NCBI GenBank assembly: GCA_025964685.1
Contig: JAOPYG010000498.1
Coordinates: forward strand, 1 to 35,848
Length of the DNA: 35,848 nucleotides
Reading direction: 5' to 3'
DNA from: Actinoallomurus sp.
GTDB lineage: Bacteria; Actinomycetota; Actinomycetes; Streptosporangiales; Streptosporangiaceae
Shown: positions 24,054-30,786 of the stretch, in pieces
Numbering within the stretch: position 1 is the first letter of the stretch
Layout: the number at the start of each line of letters is the position of its first letter
Made by a program: the position numbers and the translations under genes
Notes under the pieces: generated by a model
Told to the model about the DNA's origin: nothing
Databases searched by the model: none
What the model saw: the letters and a program-made list of their open reading frames with translations, nothing else

Positions 24054-24575
24054 GACGAGCGCGATGACCGTGGCGAGGACGTAGCCGAACAGGCCGAAGC
24101 CGAACCTCGGGACGGAGCGGCGTATCGACCGTGACGGCAGCCCCTCGTCGAGCATCTGCGGGTGGAGGACGACGTACCACCACATCGCGGAGAAGAAGAT
24201 CGACATGAGGATCATCACCAGGCCGTACGTGGCCATGATGGTCTTGGCGTCGTCGCCGCGCAGGTGTGCGCCCAGCTCCTCGCCGACCAGCGCGGTCGGG
24301 AAGGGCACGACCGCCACGACCATGAGCAGCAGCAGGTTCAGCAGCAGCAGCGCGCGGTTCACCCGGACGATGTGCGTGAACATCGTGTGGTGGTTGAGCC
24401 ACATGATGCCGATGGTCAGGAAGCTGACGACGTACGCGAGGTAGGACGGCCAGATCGCCAGCATGCGGTGGACGAGCGTGCCACCGTCCTCGGGCACCTT
24501 CAGCTCAAGCGCGAGCAGCGTGATGGCCACTGCGAACACGCCGTCGCTAAAGGCTTCGACCCGTTTCCCTTCCAT
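23943..24575 (-). CDS. TMEM175-family potassium channel protein
   Basis: A 210-residue membrane protein of the bacterial TMEM175 type, which forms tetrameric K+ channels with a hydrophobic (Leu-lined) gate instead of a TVGYG filter. The family hallmark RxxxFSDG is at residues 5-12 (RVEAFSDG), followed by VFAVAITLLALEL, the pore-lining first helix. Five further hydrophobic helices follow, with WLNHHTMF and VPFPTALVGEE at the usual places. One six-helix unit is present, as expected for the prokaryotic single-repeat form. The ATG at 24575 is chosen because homologues start two to five residues before the motif; another ATG lies at 24593. Its last 111 bp overlap the convergent kinase gene, an unusually long tail-to-tail overlap. 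Confidence 0.9.
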   Translation of the reverse strand: MEGKRVEAFSDGVFAVAITLLALELKVPEDGGTLVHRMLAIWPSYLAYVVSFLTIGIMWLNHHTMFTHIVRVNRALLLLNLLLLMVVAVVPFPTALVGEELGAHLRGDDAKTIMATYGLVMILMSIFFSAMWWYVVLHPQMLDEGLPSRSIRRSVPRFGFGLFGYVLATVIALVSPLTALVLFGLLALYYAFEHLPTARKLDPDAGAATG

Positions 24576-24640
24576 GTGGGGAGTTTGTCGCATGCCGGAG
24601 CTACTGGCGGGTAGAACTCAGGAGTAACTTCCTTGATGGG

Positions 24641-26536
24641 GTGATCGTCGTGACACACGTGGACGAACGCACCGCTCGGCGCGTGGCCGAGGAGGCCCGT
24701 CAGACCGAGTGGGACCTTCCCAGCTTCGGCAAGCAGCTCTTCCTCGGGGATTTCCGGCTGGATCTCATCCATCCGCATCCCCAGGGCACCGAGGATATGC
24801 ACCGCAAGGGGGAGGACTTCCTCGCCCGGGTCCGGGAATTCTGCGAGACCAAGGTCGACGCCCGGACCATCGAGCGCGATGCTCGCATTCCGGACGAGGT
24901 GATCAAAGGCCTGAAACAGCTGGGCGCCTTCGGGATGAAGATCCCCGAGGAGTACGGCGGGCTCGGGCTCAGCCAGCTCTACTACAACCGGGCCCTGATG
25001 TACTTCGGGTCCGCGCACCCGGCGGTCGGCGCGATGTTGTCGGCCCACCAGTCCATCGGCGTGCCGCAGCCGGTCAAACTGTTCGGCACCGAGGAACAGA
25101 GACGCACCTACCTTCCCCGCTGCGTCAACGAGATCAGCGCCTTCCTGCTGACCGAGCCGGACGTGGGCTCGGACCCGGCGCGCCTGCGGACGACCGCGGT
25201 CCCGGACGGGGACGACTACCTCCTGGACGGCGTGAAGCTGTGGACCACCAACGGTGTGGTCGCGGACCTGCTCGTCGTGATGGCACGCGTGCCCAGAACC
25301 GAGCAGAACCGCGGCGGCATCACCGCGTTCGTCGTCGAGGCGACCGCGGACGGCATCACCGTGGAGAACCGCAACGCCTTCATGGGCCTGCGCGGCATCG
25401 AGAACGGCGTCACGCGCCTCCACCAGGTGCGCGTGCCCGCCGCGAACCGGATCGGGAAGGAGGGCCAGGGCCTGAAGATCGCCCTGACCACCCTGAACAC
25501 CGGCCGCCTCTCCCTGCCGGCCATGTGCGCGGGCGCGGCGAAGTGGAGCACGATGATCGCGCGTGAGTGGGCCGCCGTACGGGTGCAGTGGGGCCGTCCG
25601 GTCGGTGAGCACGAGGCGGTGGCGAGCAAGATCTCCTTCATCGCCGCGACGTCGTACGCGCTCGAGGCGATGCTCGACCTGTCCAGCTCGCTCGCCGACG
25701 AGGAACGCGGGGACATCCGGATCGAGGCGGCGCTGGCCAAGCTGTACGCCTCCGAGATGGGCTTCCTGATCGCCGACGAGCTGATGCAGATCCGGGGCGG
25801 GCGCGGTTATGAGACCGCCGAGTCGCTCGCTGCGCGCGGCGAACGCGGTGTGCCCGTCGAGCAGCTCGTCCGCGACATGCGCATCAACCGGATCTTCGAG
25901 GGATCCTCGGAGATCATGCGACTGCTCATCGCCCGTGAGGCGGTGGACGCGCACCTTTCGGTGGCCGGCGACATCATCGACCCCGAGGCCGACATGTCGC
26001 GCAAGGCCGCGGCCGTGCGCCGGGCCGGCGGCTTCTACGCCAAGTGGCTGCCGACGCTGGTCACGGGCGCGGGCCAGCGTCCGCGCGCGTACGCGGAGTT
26101 CGGGCCGCTCGCCAAGCGGCTGCGTTACGTGGAGCGCGCGTCGCGCAAGCTGGCACGCTCCATCTTCTACGCGGCCGGTCGGTGGCAGGGCAAGCTCGAG
26201 CGCAAGCAGGGCTTCCTCGGCCGCATGGTCGACATCGGCGCGGAGCTGTTCGCGATGAGCGCGGTCTGCGTCCGCGCCAAGGCCGACGACCGCCCGGAGG
26301 CCTACGAGCTGGCCGAGGCGTTCTGCGCCCAGGCGCAGGTGCGCGTCGGCGAGCTGTTCGACAAGCTGTGGCACAACACCGACGACATGGACGTCAAGCT
26401 CGCCAAGGACGTCATGGCCGGACGCCACACGTGGCAGGAGGCAGGGGTCGTCGACCCCTCCATCCCCGGCCCATGGATCAGCCCGGCCGAGCCCGGGCCG
26501 TCCAAGGTCGACAACGTACATCGCACGCTCGGCTGA
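24641..26536 (+). CDS. Acyl-CoA dehydrogenase, very-long-chain type
   Basis: Flavoprotein oxidising acyl-CoA to trans-2-enoyl-CoA in fatty-acid beta-oxidation; cytosolic or membrane-peripheral. At 631 residues it has the long ACADVL/ACAD9-like layout: N-terminal helical domain (EFCETKVDARTIERDARIPD, then FGMKIPEEYGGLGLS), the FAD/substrate motif LTEPDVGSD (170-178), WTTNG (201-205) and ITAFVVE, then FMGLRGIENG, the signature QIRGGRGYE, and the catalytic base E420 in RIFEGSSEIMRL. An extra C-terminal helical region (450-631) is typical of the long-chain subfamily. Start GTG at 24641; the GTG at 24650 has a better-spaced GGGG. It ends before a strong hairpin shared with the convergent hydrolase. 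No partner beta-oxidation genes are adjacent. Confidence 0.93.
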   Translation: MIVVTHVDERTARRVAEEARQTEWDLPSFGKQLFLGDFRLDLIHPHPQGTEDMHRKGEDFLARVREFCETKVDARTIERDARIPDEVIKGLKQLGAFGMKIPEEYGGLGLSQLYYNRALMYFGSAHPAVGAMLSAHQSIGVPQPVKLFGTEEQRRTYLPRCVNEISAFLLTEPDVGSDPARLRTTAVPDGDDYLLDGVKLWTTNGVVADLLVVMARVPRTEQNRGGITAFVVEATADGITVENRNAFMGLRGIENGVTRLHQVRVPAANRIGKEGQGLKIALTTLNTGRLSLPAMCAGAAKWSTMIAREWAAVRVQWGRPVGEHEAVASKISFIAATSYALEAMLDLSSSLADEERGDIRIEAALAKLYASEMGFLIADELMQIRGGRGYETAESLAARGERGVPVEQLVRDMRINRIFEGSSEIMRLLIAREAVDAHLSVAGDIIDPEADMSRKAAAVRRAGGFYAKWLPTLVTGAGQRPRAYAEFGPLAKRLRYVERASRKLARSIFYAAGRWQGKLERKQGFLGRMVDIGAELFAMSAVCVRAKADDRPEAYELAEAFCAQAQVRVGELFDKLWHNTDDMDVKLAKDVMAGRHTWQEAGVVDPSIPGPWISPAEPGPSKVDNVHRTLG

Positions 26537-26541
26537 ACTCC

Positions 26542-26571
26542 GGCCCGCTCCGGGGAGACCCGGAGCGGGCC
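26542..26571. terminator. Bidirectional terminator hairpin between convergent genes
   Basis: Perfect 13-bp stem: GGCCCGCTCCGGG (26542-26554) and CCCGGAGCGGGCC (26559-26571), loop GAGA. It sits in the 39-bp gap between the acyl-CoA dehydrogenase stop and the convergent hydrolase stop and can serve both transcripts. Confidence 0.9.
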
Positions 26572-26575
26572 CGGT

Positions 26576-27412
26576 TCAGACCTCGCGGGGCAGGAAGGCG
26601 CGCAGTTCGTCCAGTACGGCGGCCGGGCGCTCCTCGGCGAGGAAGTGACCGCAGTCCTCGATCACCGTGCCGGTGACGTCGTCGGCGTACTCCCGCCAGA
26701 CCTCCAGCGCGTCGATCGACTGGAGGAAGCTGTGCTCGCCCCACAGCGCCAGCAGCGGCATGGTGATCTTGCGGCCGAAGTCGGCGTCGTCGTGCTCGGC
26801 GTCGACGGGGAACGCGGCACGGTAGTCGTCGAACCCGGCGCGTAGCGCACCCGGGCGTTCGAACGCCCGGACGTACTCGGCGATGTCCTCCTCGGGCAGC
26901 GGCACGTGGGACCAGTTGTCGATGAGGAAACGAAGGTAGACGTCGGTGTTCGCGCCGGCGAGGAGTTCGGGCAGGTCGGGCTGGAGGTGGAACAGCCAGT
27001 GCCAGGTGCCGCGGGCGAGGTTCGCGTCCATCCGCCGCCACATCTCGCGGGTCGGGATGATGTCCATGACCACGAGCCGCTCGACGTCGCCGGGATGGTC
27101 GAGCGCCCAGCGGTGCGCGACCCGTGCCCCGCGGTCGTGCCCGACGACCGTCGCCGACTCGTGGCCGAGCGCGCGGATGAGCCGGTGGAGGTCCTCCGCC
27201 TTGGTGCGCTTGTCGTGCCCCCAGGTCGGCAGGTCGCTGCGCCCGTACCCCCGCAGGTCGGGGACGACGACGGTGTACGCCCGGCTGAGCGGGCCCACGA
27301 GGTGCCGCCAGCAGTGCCCGGTCTGCGGCCAGCCGTGCAGGAGCAGGAGCAGCGGCCCCGCGCCCTCCTGCCGATAGTGGATCCGGATTCCGTTGACCGA
27401 CGCGATCGCCAT
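26576..27412 (-). CDS. Alpha/beta hydrolase, haloacetate-dehalogenase-like
   Basis: A 278-residue hydrolase. The nucleophile is D93 in VVGHDRGARVAHRWALDHP with R94 and R97 at the positions that bind the carboxylate in fluoroacetate dehalogenases; H138-W139 in TWHWLF match their halide-binding pair, and H256 in DCGHFLAEE is the catalytic base. The oxyanion motif HGWPQTG (26-32) and DLRGYGRSD (52-60) fit the same group. A haloacetate dehalogenase or epoxide-hydrolase-like reaction is therefore likely; the true substrate is unproven. AGGGAG lies 6 nt before the ATG. It is transcribed divergently from a CGNR regulator 51 bp away, the likely controller. Confidence 0.9.
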   Translation of the reverse strand: MAIASVNGIRIHYRQEGAGPLLLLLHGWPQTGHCWRHLVGPLSRAYTVVVPDLRGYGRSDLPTWGHDKRTKAEDLHRLIRALGHESATVVGHDRGARVAHRWALDHPGDVERLVVMDIIPTREMWRRMDANLARGTWHWLFHLQPDLPELLAGANTDVYLRFLIDNWSHVPLPEEDIAEYVRAFERPGALRAGFDDYRAAFPVDAEHDDADFGRKITMPLLALWGEHSFLQSIDALEVWREYADDVTGTVIEDCGHFLAEERPAAVLDELRAFLPREV

Positions 27413-27431
27413 CTCTAACTCCCTAAGACGG

Positions 27432-27464
27432 TTACAAGCGCAGTCTAACCTTATGATGGGGTTA
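27432..27464 (+). promoter_or_regulatory. Divergent promoter region, leaderless start of the CGNR gene
   Basis: A TATGAT box (27452-27457) lies 6 bp before the ATG at 27464, the right distance for transcription to begin at the start codon, and there is no ribosome-binding site. A TTACAA at 27432-27437 could be a poor -35. On the minus strand a TAGACT (27442-27447) may serve the hydrolase. The pair TAACC (27446-27450) and GGTTA (27460-27464) forms an inverted repeat over the plus-strand promoter, a candidate operator. Confidence 0.55.
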
Positions 27465-28000
27465 TGGAGGAGTGGGTATGGGACGGCGGCCGGCCGAGCA
27501 TCGACCTGCTCAACACCGTCCGCGACCGCGCGCTGGACGCCCGAGAGACACTCAGGACCCCGGATGACCTCGCCCTCTGGCTGCGGGCCGCGCGTCTGTT
27601 CGACGGCGACGTGGACGGAGACGACCTGACGGCCGCCCGCGCCCTGCGCACCGCGATCGACGCGCTGGCCTACCCGGCCGACGGCTCATCGCCGGCGGCC
27701 TCGGTCGAGGTGGTCAACACGGCGGCCGCCGAGGCGCCGTCGGATCCGCGGCTGGCCTTGACGGACGGCCGGCTGGTGGCCGTCCCACCCGAGCCCTCGG
27801 TCGCGGCCGCGCTGGGCCGCATCGCACTGGACGCGATCGACCTCGTGACCGGGAAGGACCTGCTCCGCGTCTGCGCCGCCGACGACTGCGGCATCCGCTT
27901 CGTCGACCGGTCCCCGGCGCGCAACCGCCAATGGTGCTCGATGCGCCGCTGCGGGAACCGCACGAAGGCCCGCCGCCACTACGCCCGTACCGGGCCCTGA
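27464..28000 (+). CDS. CGNR zinc-finger / ABATE-domain regulator
   Basis: A 178-residue predicted stress-type transcription regulator. The N-terminal ABATE domain (about 1-120) shows the family opening RPSIDLLNTVRDRALDARE and LWLRAARL. The C-terminal CGNR zinc ribbon has four cysteines C137, C142, C158 and C163, with CGNR at 163-166 inside FVDRSPARNRQWCSMRRCGN. This domain is thought to bind DNA. The gene lacks a ribosome-binding site and appears leaderless. It is divergent from the dehalogenase-like hydrolase, which fits control of a detoxification gene. It converges on a MerR gene with 8 bp between stops. Confidence 0.93.
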   Translation: MEEWVWDGGRPSIDLLNTVRDRALDARETLRTPDDLALWLRAARLFDGDVDGDDLTAARALRTAIDALAYPADGSSPAASVEVVNTAAAEAPSDPRLALTDGRLVAVPPEPSVAAALGRIALDAIDLVTGKDLLRVCAADDCGIRFVDRSPARNRQWCSMRRCGNRTKARRHYARTGP

Positions 28001-28008
28001 CGCCCGCC

Positions 28009-28353
28009 TCACATCGGCGGAACGCGTTCTCGCCGCATCCGGGGTTGCCGGTAATCACGGTCGGTGAGGTGTTCCCAGGCGGCGTCGCGCTGCGCCTCCA
28101 ACTCCCGCACCCTCTTCTCCAGCGTGATGATGTGGCGGATGGCCGCGAGCGTGATGCCCTCCTGGGCGAGCTGGATGACGCGGCGGATCCGGCCGATCTC
28201 GTGTGGCGAGTAACGCCGGTGCCCCCCGGGCGTACGGCTGGGCCGGACGACCTCGTACGTGTCGAGACGGTGCAGGAACCTGGGACGTGTGCGGAGCATC
28301 TGGGCGGCCTGGCCGACCGAGTAGCGCGGCCGGTGTTCTTCTTCGGTGAGCAT
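28009..28353 (-). CDS. MerR/HspR-like transcription regulator
   Basis: A 114-residue regulator of the MerR fold. Helix-turn-helix at about 10-30 (YSVGQAAQMLRTRPRFLHRLD), wing RTPGGHRRYS (45-54), and a second helix pair IGRIRRVIQLAQEGITLAAI. A terminal coiled-coil dimerisation helix (LEKRVRELEAQRDAAWEHL) follows, and there is no effector-binding domain. This compact form resembles HspR, the heat-shock repressor of actinomycetes, but no chaperone genes are adjacent. The start is uncertain: ATGs exist at 28353, 28365 and 28398, none with a good ribosome-binding site. The promoter must lie between the start and the MITE-like element whose left end is at 28429. Confidence 0.88.
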   Translation of the reverse strand: MLTEEEHRPRYSVGQAAQMLRTRPRFLHRLDTYEVVRPSRTPGGHRRYSPHEIGRIRRVIQLAQEGITLAAIRHIITLEKRVRELEAQRDAAWEHLTDRDYRQPRMRRERVPPM

Positions 28354-28428
28354 GGCGCGTGACATCGCAGCATGGCCGGCGCCCCCATGCCCCGACACAC
28401 GCCTGGGGTTGCGAGCTCTTTAACCTAA

Positions 28429-28586
28429 GAGCCCGCGCGGATAGGGCGCGCGTAGCGAGCGGTGTCCAGGTGGTGCTTGGCAAGGCGGAGGAGGGAGTCG
28501 GCCCGGTGTTGGCCGTCGACCGACGACAACGCCGCCAGGCGCCGCCTGGGCGCCGCGCAGTAGCGCAGTCCTATCCACGCGGGCTC
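28429..28586. mobile_element. MITE-like element with terminal inverted repeats
   Basis: A 158-bp segment bounded by inverted repeats. The left end reads GAGCCCGCGCGGATAGG and the right end, inverted, GAGCCCGCGTGGATAGG, with about 24 of the first 26 positions matching. TAA flanks both sides (28426-28428 and 28587-28589), as expected for a 3-bp target duplication of the TNA type made by some IS5-family elements. It encodes no complete transposase; a 62-codon minus frame (28425-28613) ends inside the left end with ADSLLRLAKHHLDTARYARP and is of unknown nature. Best read as a non-autonomous derivative of an insertion sequence; the parent is not in this window. Confidence 0.6.
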
Positions 28587-28700
28587 TAAGGGTCTCGGAA
28601 CGACCCTGGTCATTGCGGTGACTTCGCACGGCCGGGGAGCCGCCGGGAGTAGTCGGTTGGGGGATGTCGTCCCTCATGGGCGCTGCATAGCGTCCGAGAC

Positions 28701-28895
28701 ATGGAAACGGTTGAAGACCACATGAGCGCTGCTCGTCTCTTCATCACCGAGGCGCTCACCCTGGACCCCAGGATGAGCAACGAGAAGCTCGTCGCCGCGC
28801 AGACCGAGGCCACGCTCGCCGTCGCATCGGCGTTGGACGGGATCGCGGCGGCCATCCGGGAGGACAAGGGCGGCGTCACGGCGAACCTGCCCTGA
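28701..28895 (+). CDS. Small hypothetical protein
   Basis: A 64-residue acidic, mostly helical ORF: ARLFITEALTLDPRMSNEKL, then VAAQTEATLAVASALDGIAA. GC-rich third positions and absence of stops support coding. The ATG at 28701 has a weak GAG; an internal ATG at 28722 is preceded by GAAGA. No signal peptide, membrane helix or cysteine is present. The pattern 'E.ALtld.rms.eklvaaq' suggests a helical hairpin. It sits next to stress-associated genes, but no function can be assigned. A small hairpin (CGGCCT-N8-AGGCCG, 28920-28939) lies 25 bp after the stop. Confidence 0.6.
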   Translation: METVEDHMSAARLFITEALTLDPRMSNEKLVAAQTEATLAVASALDGIAAAIREDKGGVTANLP

Positions 28896-28959
28896 GTCCG
28901 CTCGGCGTGCCCTTCACGACGGCCTCTGACATCAGGCCGCCGGCGGGCTCGTGCGCGCC

Positions 28960-29736
28960 TCACGGCGCGGGCAGCACTACTCCGTAGTCCGGCGGGAGCT
29001 GGACGGTCACGTCGAAGTACTCTTCGTCGCCGACCGCCTCGCGCAGTGTGGCGAAGACCGCTCGGACGTGCTCGCGCACCTCGAGCGGGTCCTCCGCGTC
29101 CTCGAGTTCGGCGATGCGGCCGAGGAACCGGTCCAGCGTCATCCGCCGCGCCGACCCGTTCGCCGCCCTGCAGCGTCTGAGCGGATCGTGCAGCTCGAGA
29201 GGAAGCCGTGGGATCAGGTCGTCGACCTCGCCACCGGCGATGCGCTCGCCGAGCGCCTGGAGGACGGCCGCGGTCGCGCGGCGGGCTCCCTCGGAGTCGA
29301 GGCCGGTCCGCTCCGCCACCTTGGCCAGGAACTCCTCGGCCGGCATGACCTCGAAGAACCGGCGCTGGGCTTCGGCGATCAGTGGTTCGAAGTCCTGGGA
29401 CAGCTCATCCGCGACATCGGCGATCTCATCGTCGCTGACCGCCTGCCCCAGCGCGAAGAAGACGGCGCGAGCGTGCACCTCGGCCGTCTCAGCGTCCACT
29501 CCCTCGCGTTCGGCGACGCGGCGCAGGAACTCGTCCACGTTGAAGCCCTCGGCGTCGCGCTCGGTGTGGATCCACGGCTTCATCTCCGCGGGAAGCTGCT
29601 GGAGAAGATCGCGTGCCTGACCGCGCGACAGGCGCTCGGCCAGCGTCGTCAGGGTCGCCTGCGCGGCACGCTCGGCCCTGTCTGCGTCAAGAGCGGCTTC
29701 GCGCTGCGTGATCTGGATGAACTCGCGGTATTCCAT
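28960..29736 (-). CDS. DUF2267 protein with two tandem domains
   Basis: A 258-residue soluble all-helical protein made of two DUF2267 copies (about 1-125 and 126-258). Copy 1 begins YREFIQITQREAALDADRAE and contains LSRGQARDLLQQLPAEMKPW; copy 2 has EFLAKVAERTGLDSEGARRA and GGEVDDLIPRLPLEL. The ALGERIAGGEvddLipqLP-type motif is the family hallmark. DUF2267 proteins are abundant in stress-responsive actinobacterial gene clusters; their activity is not known. The ATG at 29736 lacks a ribosome-binding site and lies just after a SigB-like promoter, suggesting a near-leaderless, stress-induced transcript. An upstream extension of the frame to 29829 is rejected because its codon bias is poor. Confidence 0.9.
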   Translation of the reverse strand: MEYREFIQITQREAALDADRAERAAQATLTTLAERLSRGQARDLLQQLPAEMKPWIHTERDAEGFNVDEFLRRVAEREGVDAETAEVHARAVFFALGQAVSDDEIADVADELSQDFEPLIAEAQRRFFEVMPAEEFLAKVAERTGLDSEGARRATAAVLQALGERIAGGEVDDLIPRLPLELHDPLRRCRAANGSARRMTLDRFLGRIAELEDAEDPLEVREHVRAVFATLREAVGDEEYFDVTVQLPPDYGVVLPAP

Positions 29737-29749
29737 GGAGGTGCGGTTA

Positions 29750-29775
29750 CTACCCCGCCTCCCGAACGCCAAAAC
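29750..29775 (-). promoter_or_regulatory. SigB-like stress promoter for the DUF2267 gene
   Basis: Read on the minus strand: GTTT (29775-29772), 16 bp, GGGTAG (29755-29750). This fits the general-stress sigma consensus GTTT-N14-16-GGGTAT except for the last base. Expected transcription start about 29743, only some 7 bases before the ATG. Confidence 0.5.
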
Positions 29776-29893
29776 CGTACCGAGACGCGGCGGCCTTCGA
29801 CGTCGACGCTGGTCAGAGCACTGTTCCATGCGGTGCGGCGGCGGGTGAGCGGGAACGATAACGAGGGGTGTCCGCCGAAGCGGGGGAACGAAG

Positions 29894-30250
29894 ATGACGA
29901 TGTTGGTCGAGACCGCCGTAGAGCGCTACAGGTTCACCTGCGGACGGTGCGGCTACACCTGGACGGCCGACTACGACGTGCAGTACGTGAGCGACGACGT
30001 CGGGGCGACGTTCGCGTTCTACCGGCTCGACGGCGTTCCGGTTCCCGCGCCCACCGGCGATGAGGTCATCTGCCCCAACTGCGGTGCCATGGGCGTCGCC
30101 GTGATCCCCGAGGGACGTCGCGACAGTCCGCCCGCGGACCTGCACAGCGACGCGCCCCGCCAGCGCGTCATGACCACCGCGGAACAGCGACGTGCGTCCG
30201 TCCCGCACCTACCGGGCGTCCGGACCGGGGCGGACAGCAGAGGAGGGTGA
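29894..30250 (+). CDS. Zinc-ribbon hypothetical protein
   Basis: A 118-residue ORF. Four cysteines form a split zinc ribbon: C16 and C19 in FTCGRCGYTW and C60 and C63 in VICPNCGAMG, joined by a 40-residue loop with two aromatic strands (YDVQYVS, FAFYRLDGVPVP). The C-terminal 45 residues look disordered. GGGGGAA about 6 nt before the ATG supports the start. The last 59 bases overlap another frame with protein-like content (30192-30305), so a frameshift or an overlapping small gene is possible. Divergent from DUF2267 and upstream of DUF5335; a nucleic-acid or metal-sensing role is only inferred. Confidence 0.8.
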   Translation: MTMLVETAVERYRFTCGRCGYTWTADYDVQYVSDDVGATFAFYRLDGVPVPAPTGDEVICPNCGAMGVAVIPEGRRDSPPADLHSDAPRQRVMTTAEQRRASVPHLPGVRTGADSRGG

Positions 30251-30305
30251 CTTCGCGTATCAGGACAACTACGGAGGGTACTTCCAGAAGCAGCCAGGCA
30301 CATGA
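30192..30305 (+). CDS. Possible overlapping short ORF (or shifted end of the zinc-ribbon gene)
   Basis: In the frame of the GTG at 30192 a 37-codon ORF runs through the end of the zinc-ribbon gene and encodes EEGDFAYQDNYGGYFQKQPG, a compositionally protein-like, aromatic-rich tail. Its TGA at 30303-30305 overlaps the ATG at 30302 of the next gene as ATGA, the classic coupling junction. This is either a real small gene or the true C-terminus of the zinc-ribbon protein reached by a frameshift. The 51-bp gap between the two annotated genes would otherwise be empty. Confidence 0.4.
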   Translation: MRPSRTYRASGPGRTAEEGDFAYQDNYGGYFQKQPGT

Positions 30306-30688
30306 CGACGAGGACGATCAACATGACCGAGACCACGACAATCGAGCGCGACGGGTGGGGCGGTTTCTTCGACCTGCTGACCGCGGACCACAAGGGCGAG
30401 AACGCCGCCATCGAACTGGTCGACCCCGACGTCGGTAACCAGTACGAGACCGAGCGCCTGCCGTTCGCCTACGCCTCCTACGATCCAAAAGACGACGTGA
30501 TCGTCATCGGAGTCGGAGGCGACTCCGCGCGGTTCCCCGTGCTCCTTCGCCACTTGATCAACCATCCCACCGAGGTGGACTTCACCGTCCCGCGGCCGAC
30601 GGAGACCGACGTACGGATCGTTGACCGCGACGGAACCGCGACCATGCTCCGCCTGCGACCCAAACCGGCGCTGCCTGGACCCGAGTGA
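30302..30688 (+). CDS. DUF5335-like protein
   Basis: A 128-residue soluble protein. After a Thr-rich N-terminus it has WGGFFDLLTADHKGENAAIE, PFAYASYDPKDDVIVIGVGG, and FPVLLRHLINHPTEVDFTV, ending with a strand VRIVDRDGTATMLRL. This alpha/beta layout (W..FFd.lt..hkGe.a.ie) matches the DUF5335 family, seen next to small heat-shock and BON-domain genes in actinomycetes, as I recall. The start may be the ATG at 30302, coupled through ATGA to the preceding short ORF, or the ATG at 30323, which has GAGGA 8 nt upstream. A short hairpin (30712-30726) follows the stop. Function unknown. Confidence 0.75.
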   Translation: MTTRTINMTETTTIERDGWGGFFDLLTADHKGENAAIELVDPDVGNQYETERLPFAYASYDPKDDVIVIGVGGDSARFPVLLRHLINHPTEVDFTVPRPTETDVRIVDRDGTATMLRLRPKPALPGPE

Positions 30689-30733
30689 CGGTCGGCCTGC
30701 TCTGAGCGATACGCCCCCTTTGGGCGAGAAGCC

Positions 30734-30739
30734 TAGAAT
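30734..30739 (+). promoter_or_regulatory. Putative -10 box of the GAF/Fis regulator gene
   Basis: TAGAAT at 30734-30739, one mismatch from TATAAT, 47 bp before the chosen TTG start and just after a CGCCC-N5-GGGCG hairpin. No clear -35 was identified. Confidence 0.4.
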
Positions 30740-30786
30740 TGGGGCTGGAAGGGTTGACGACCGCCGCAAGGCGGGAGGCCGCTGAT

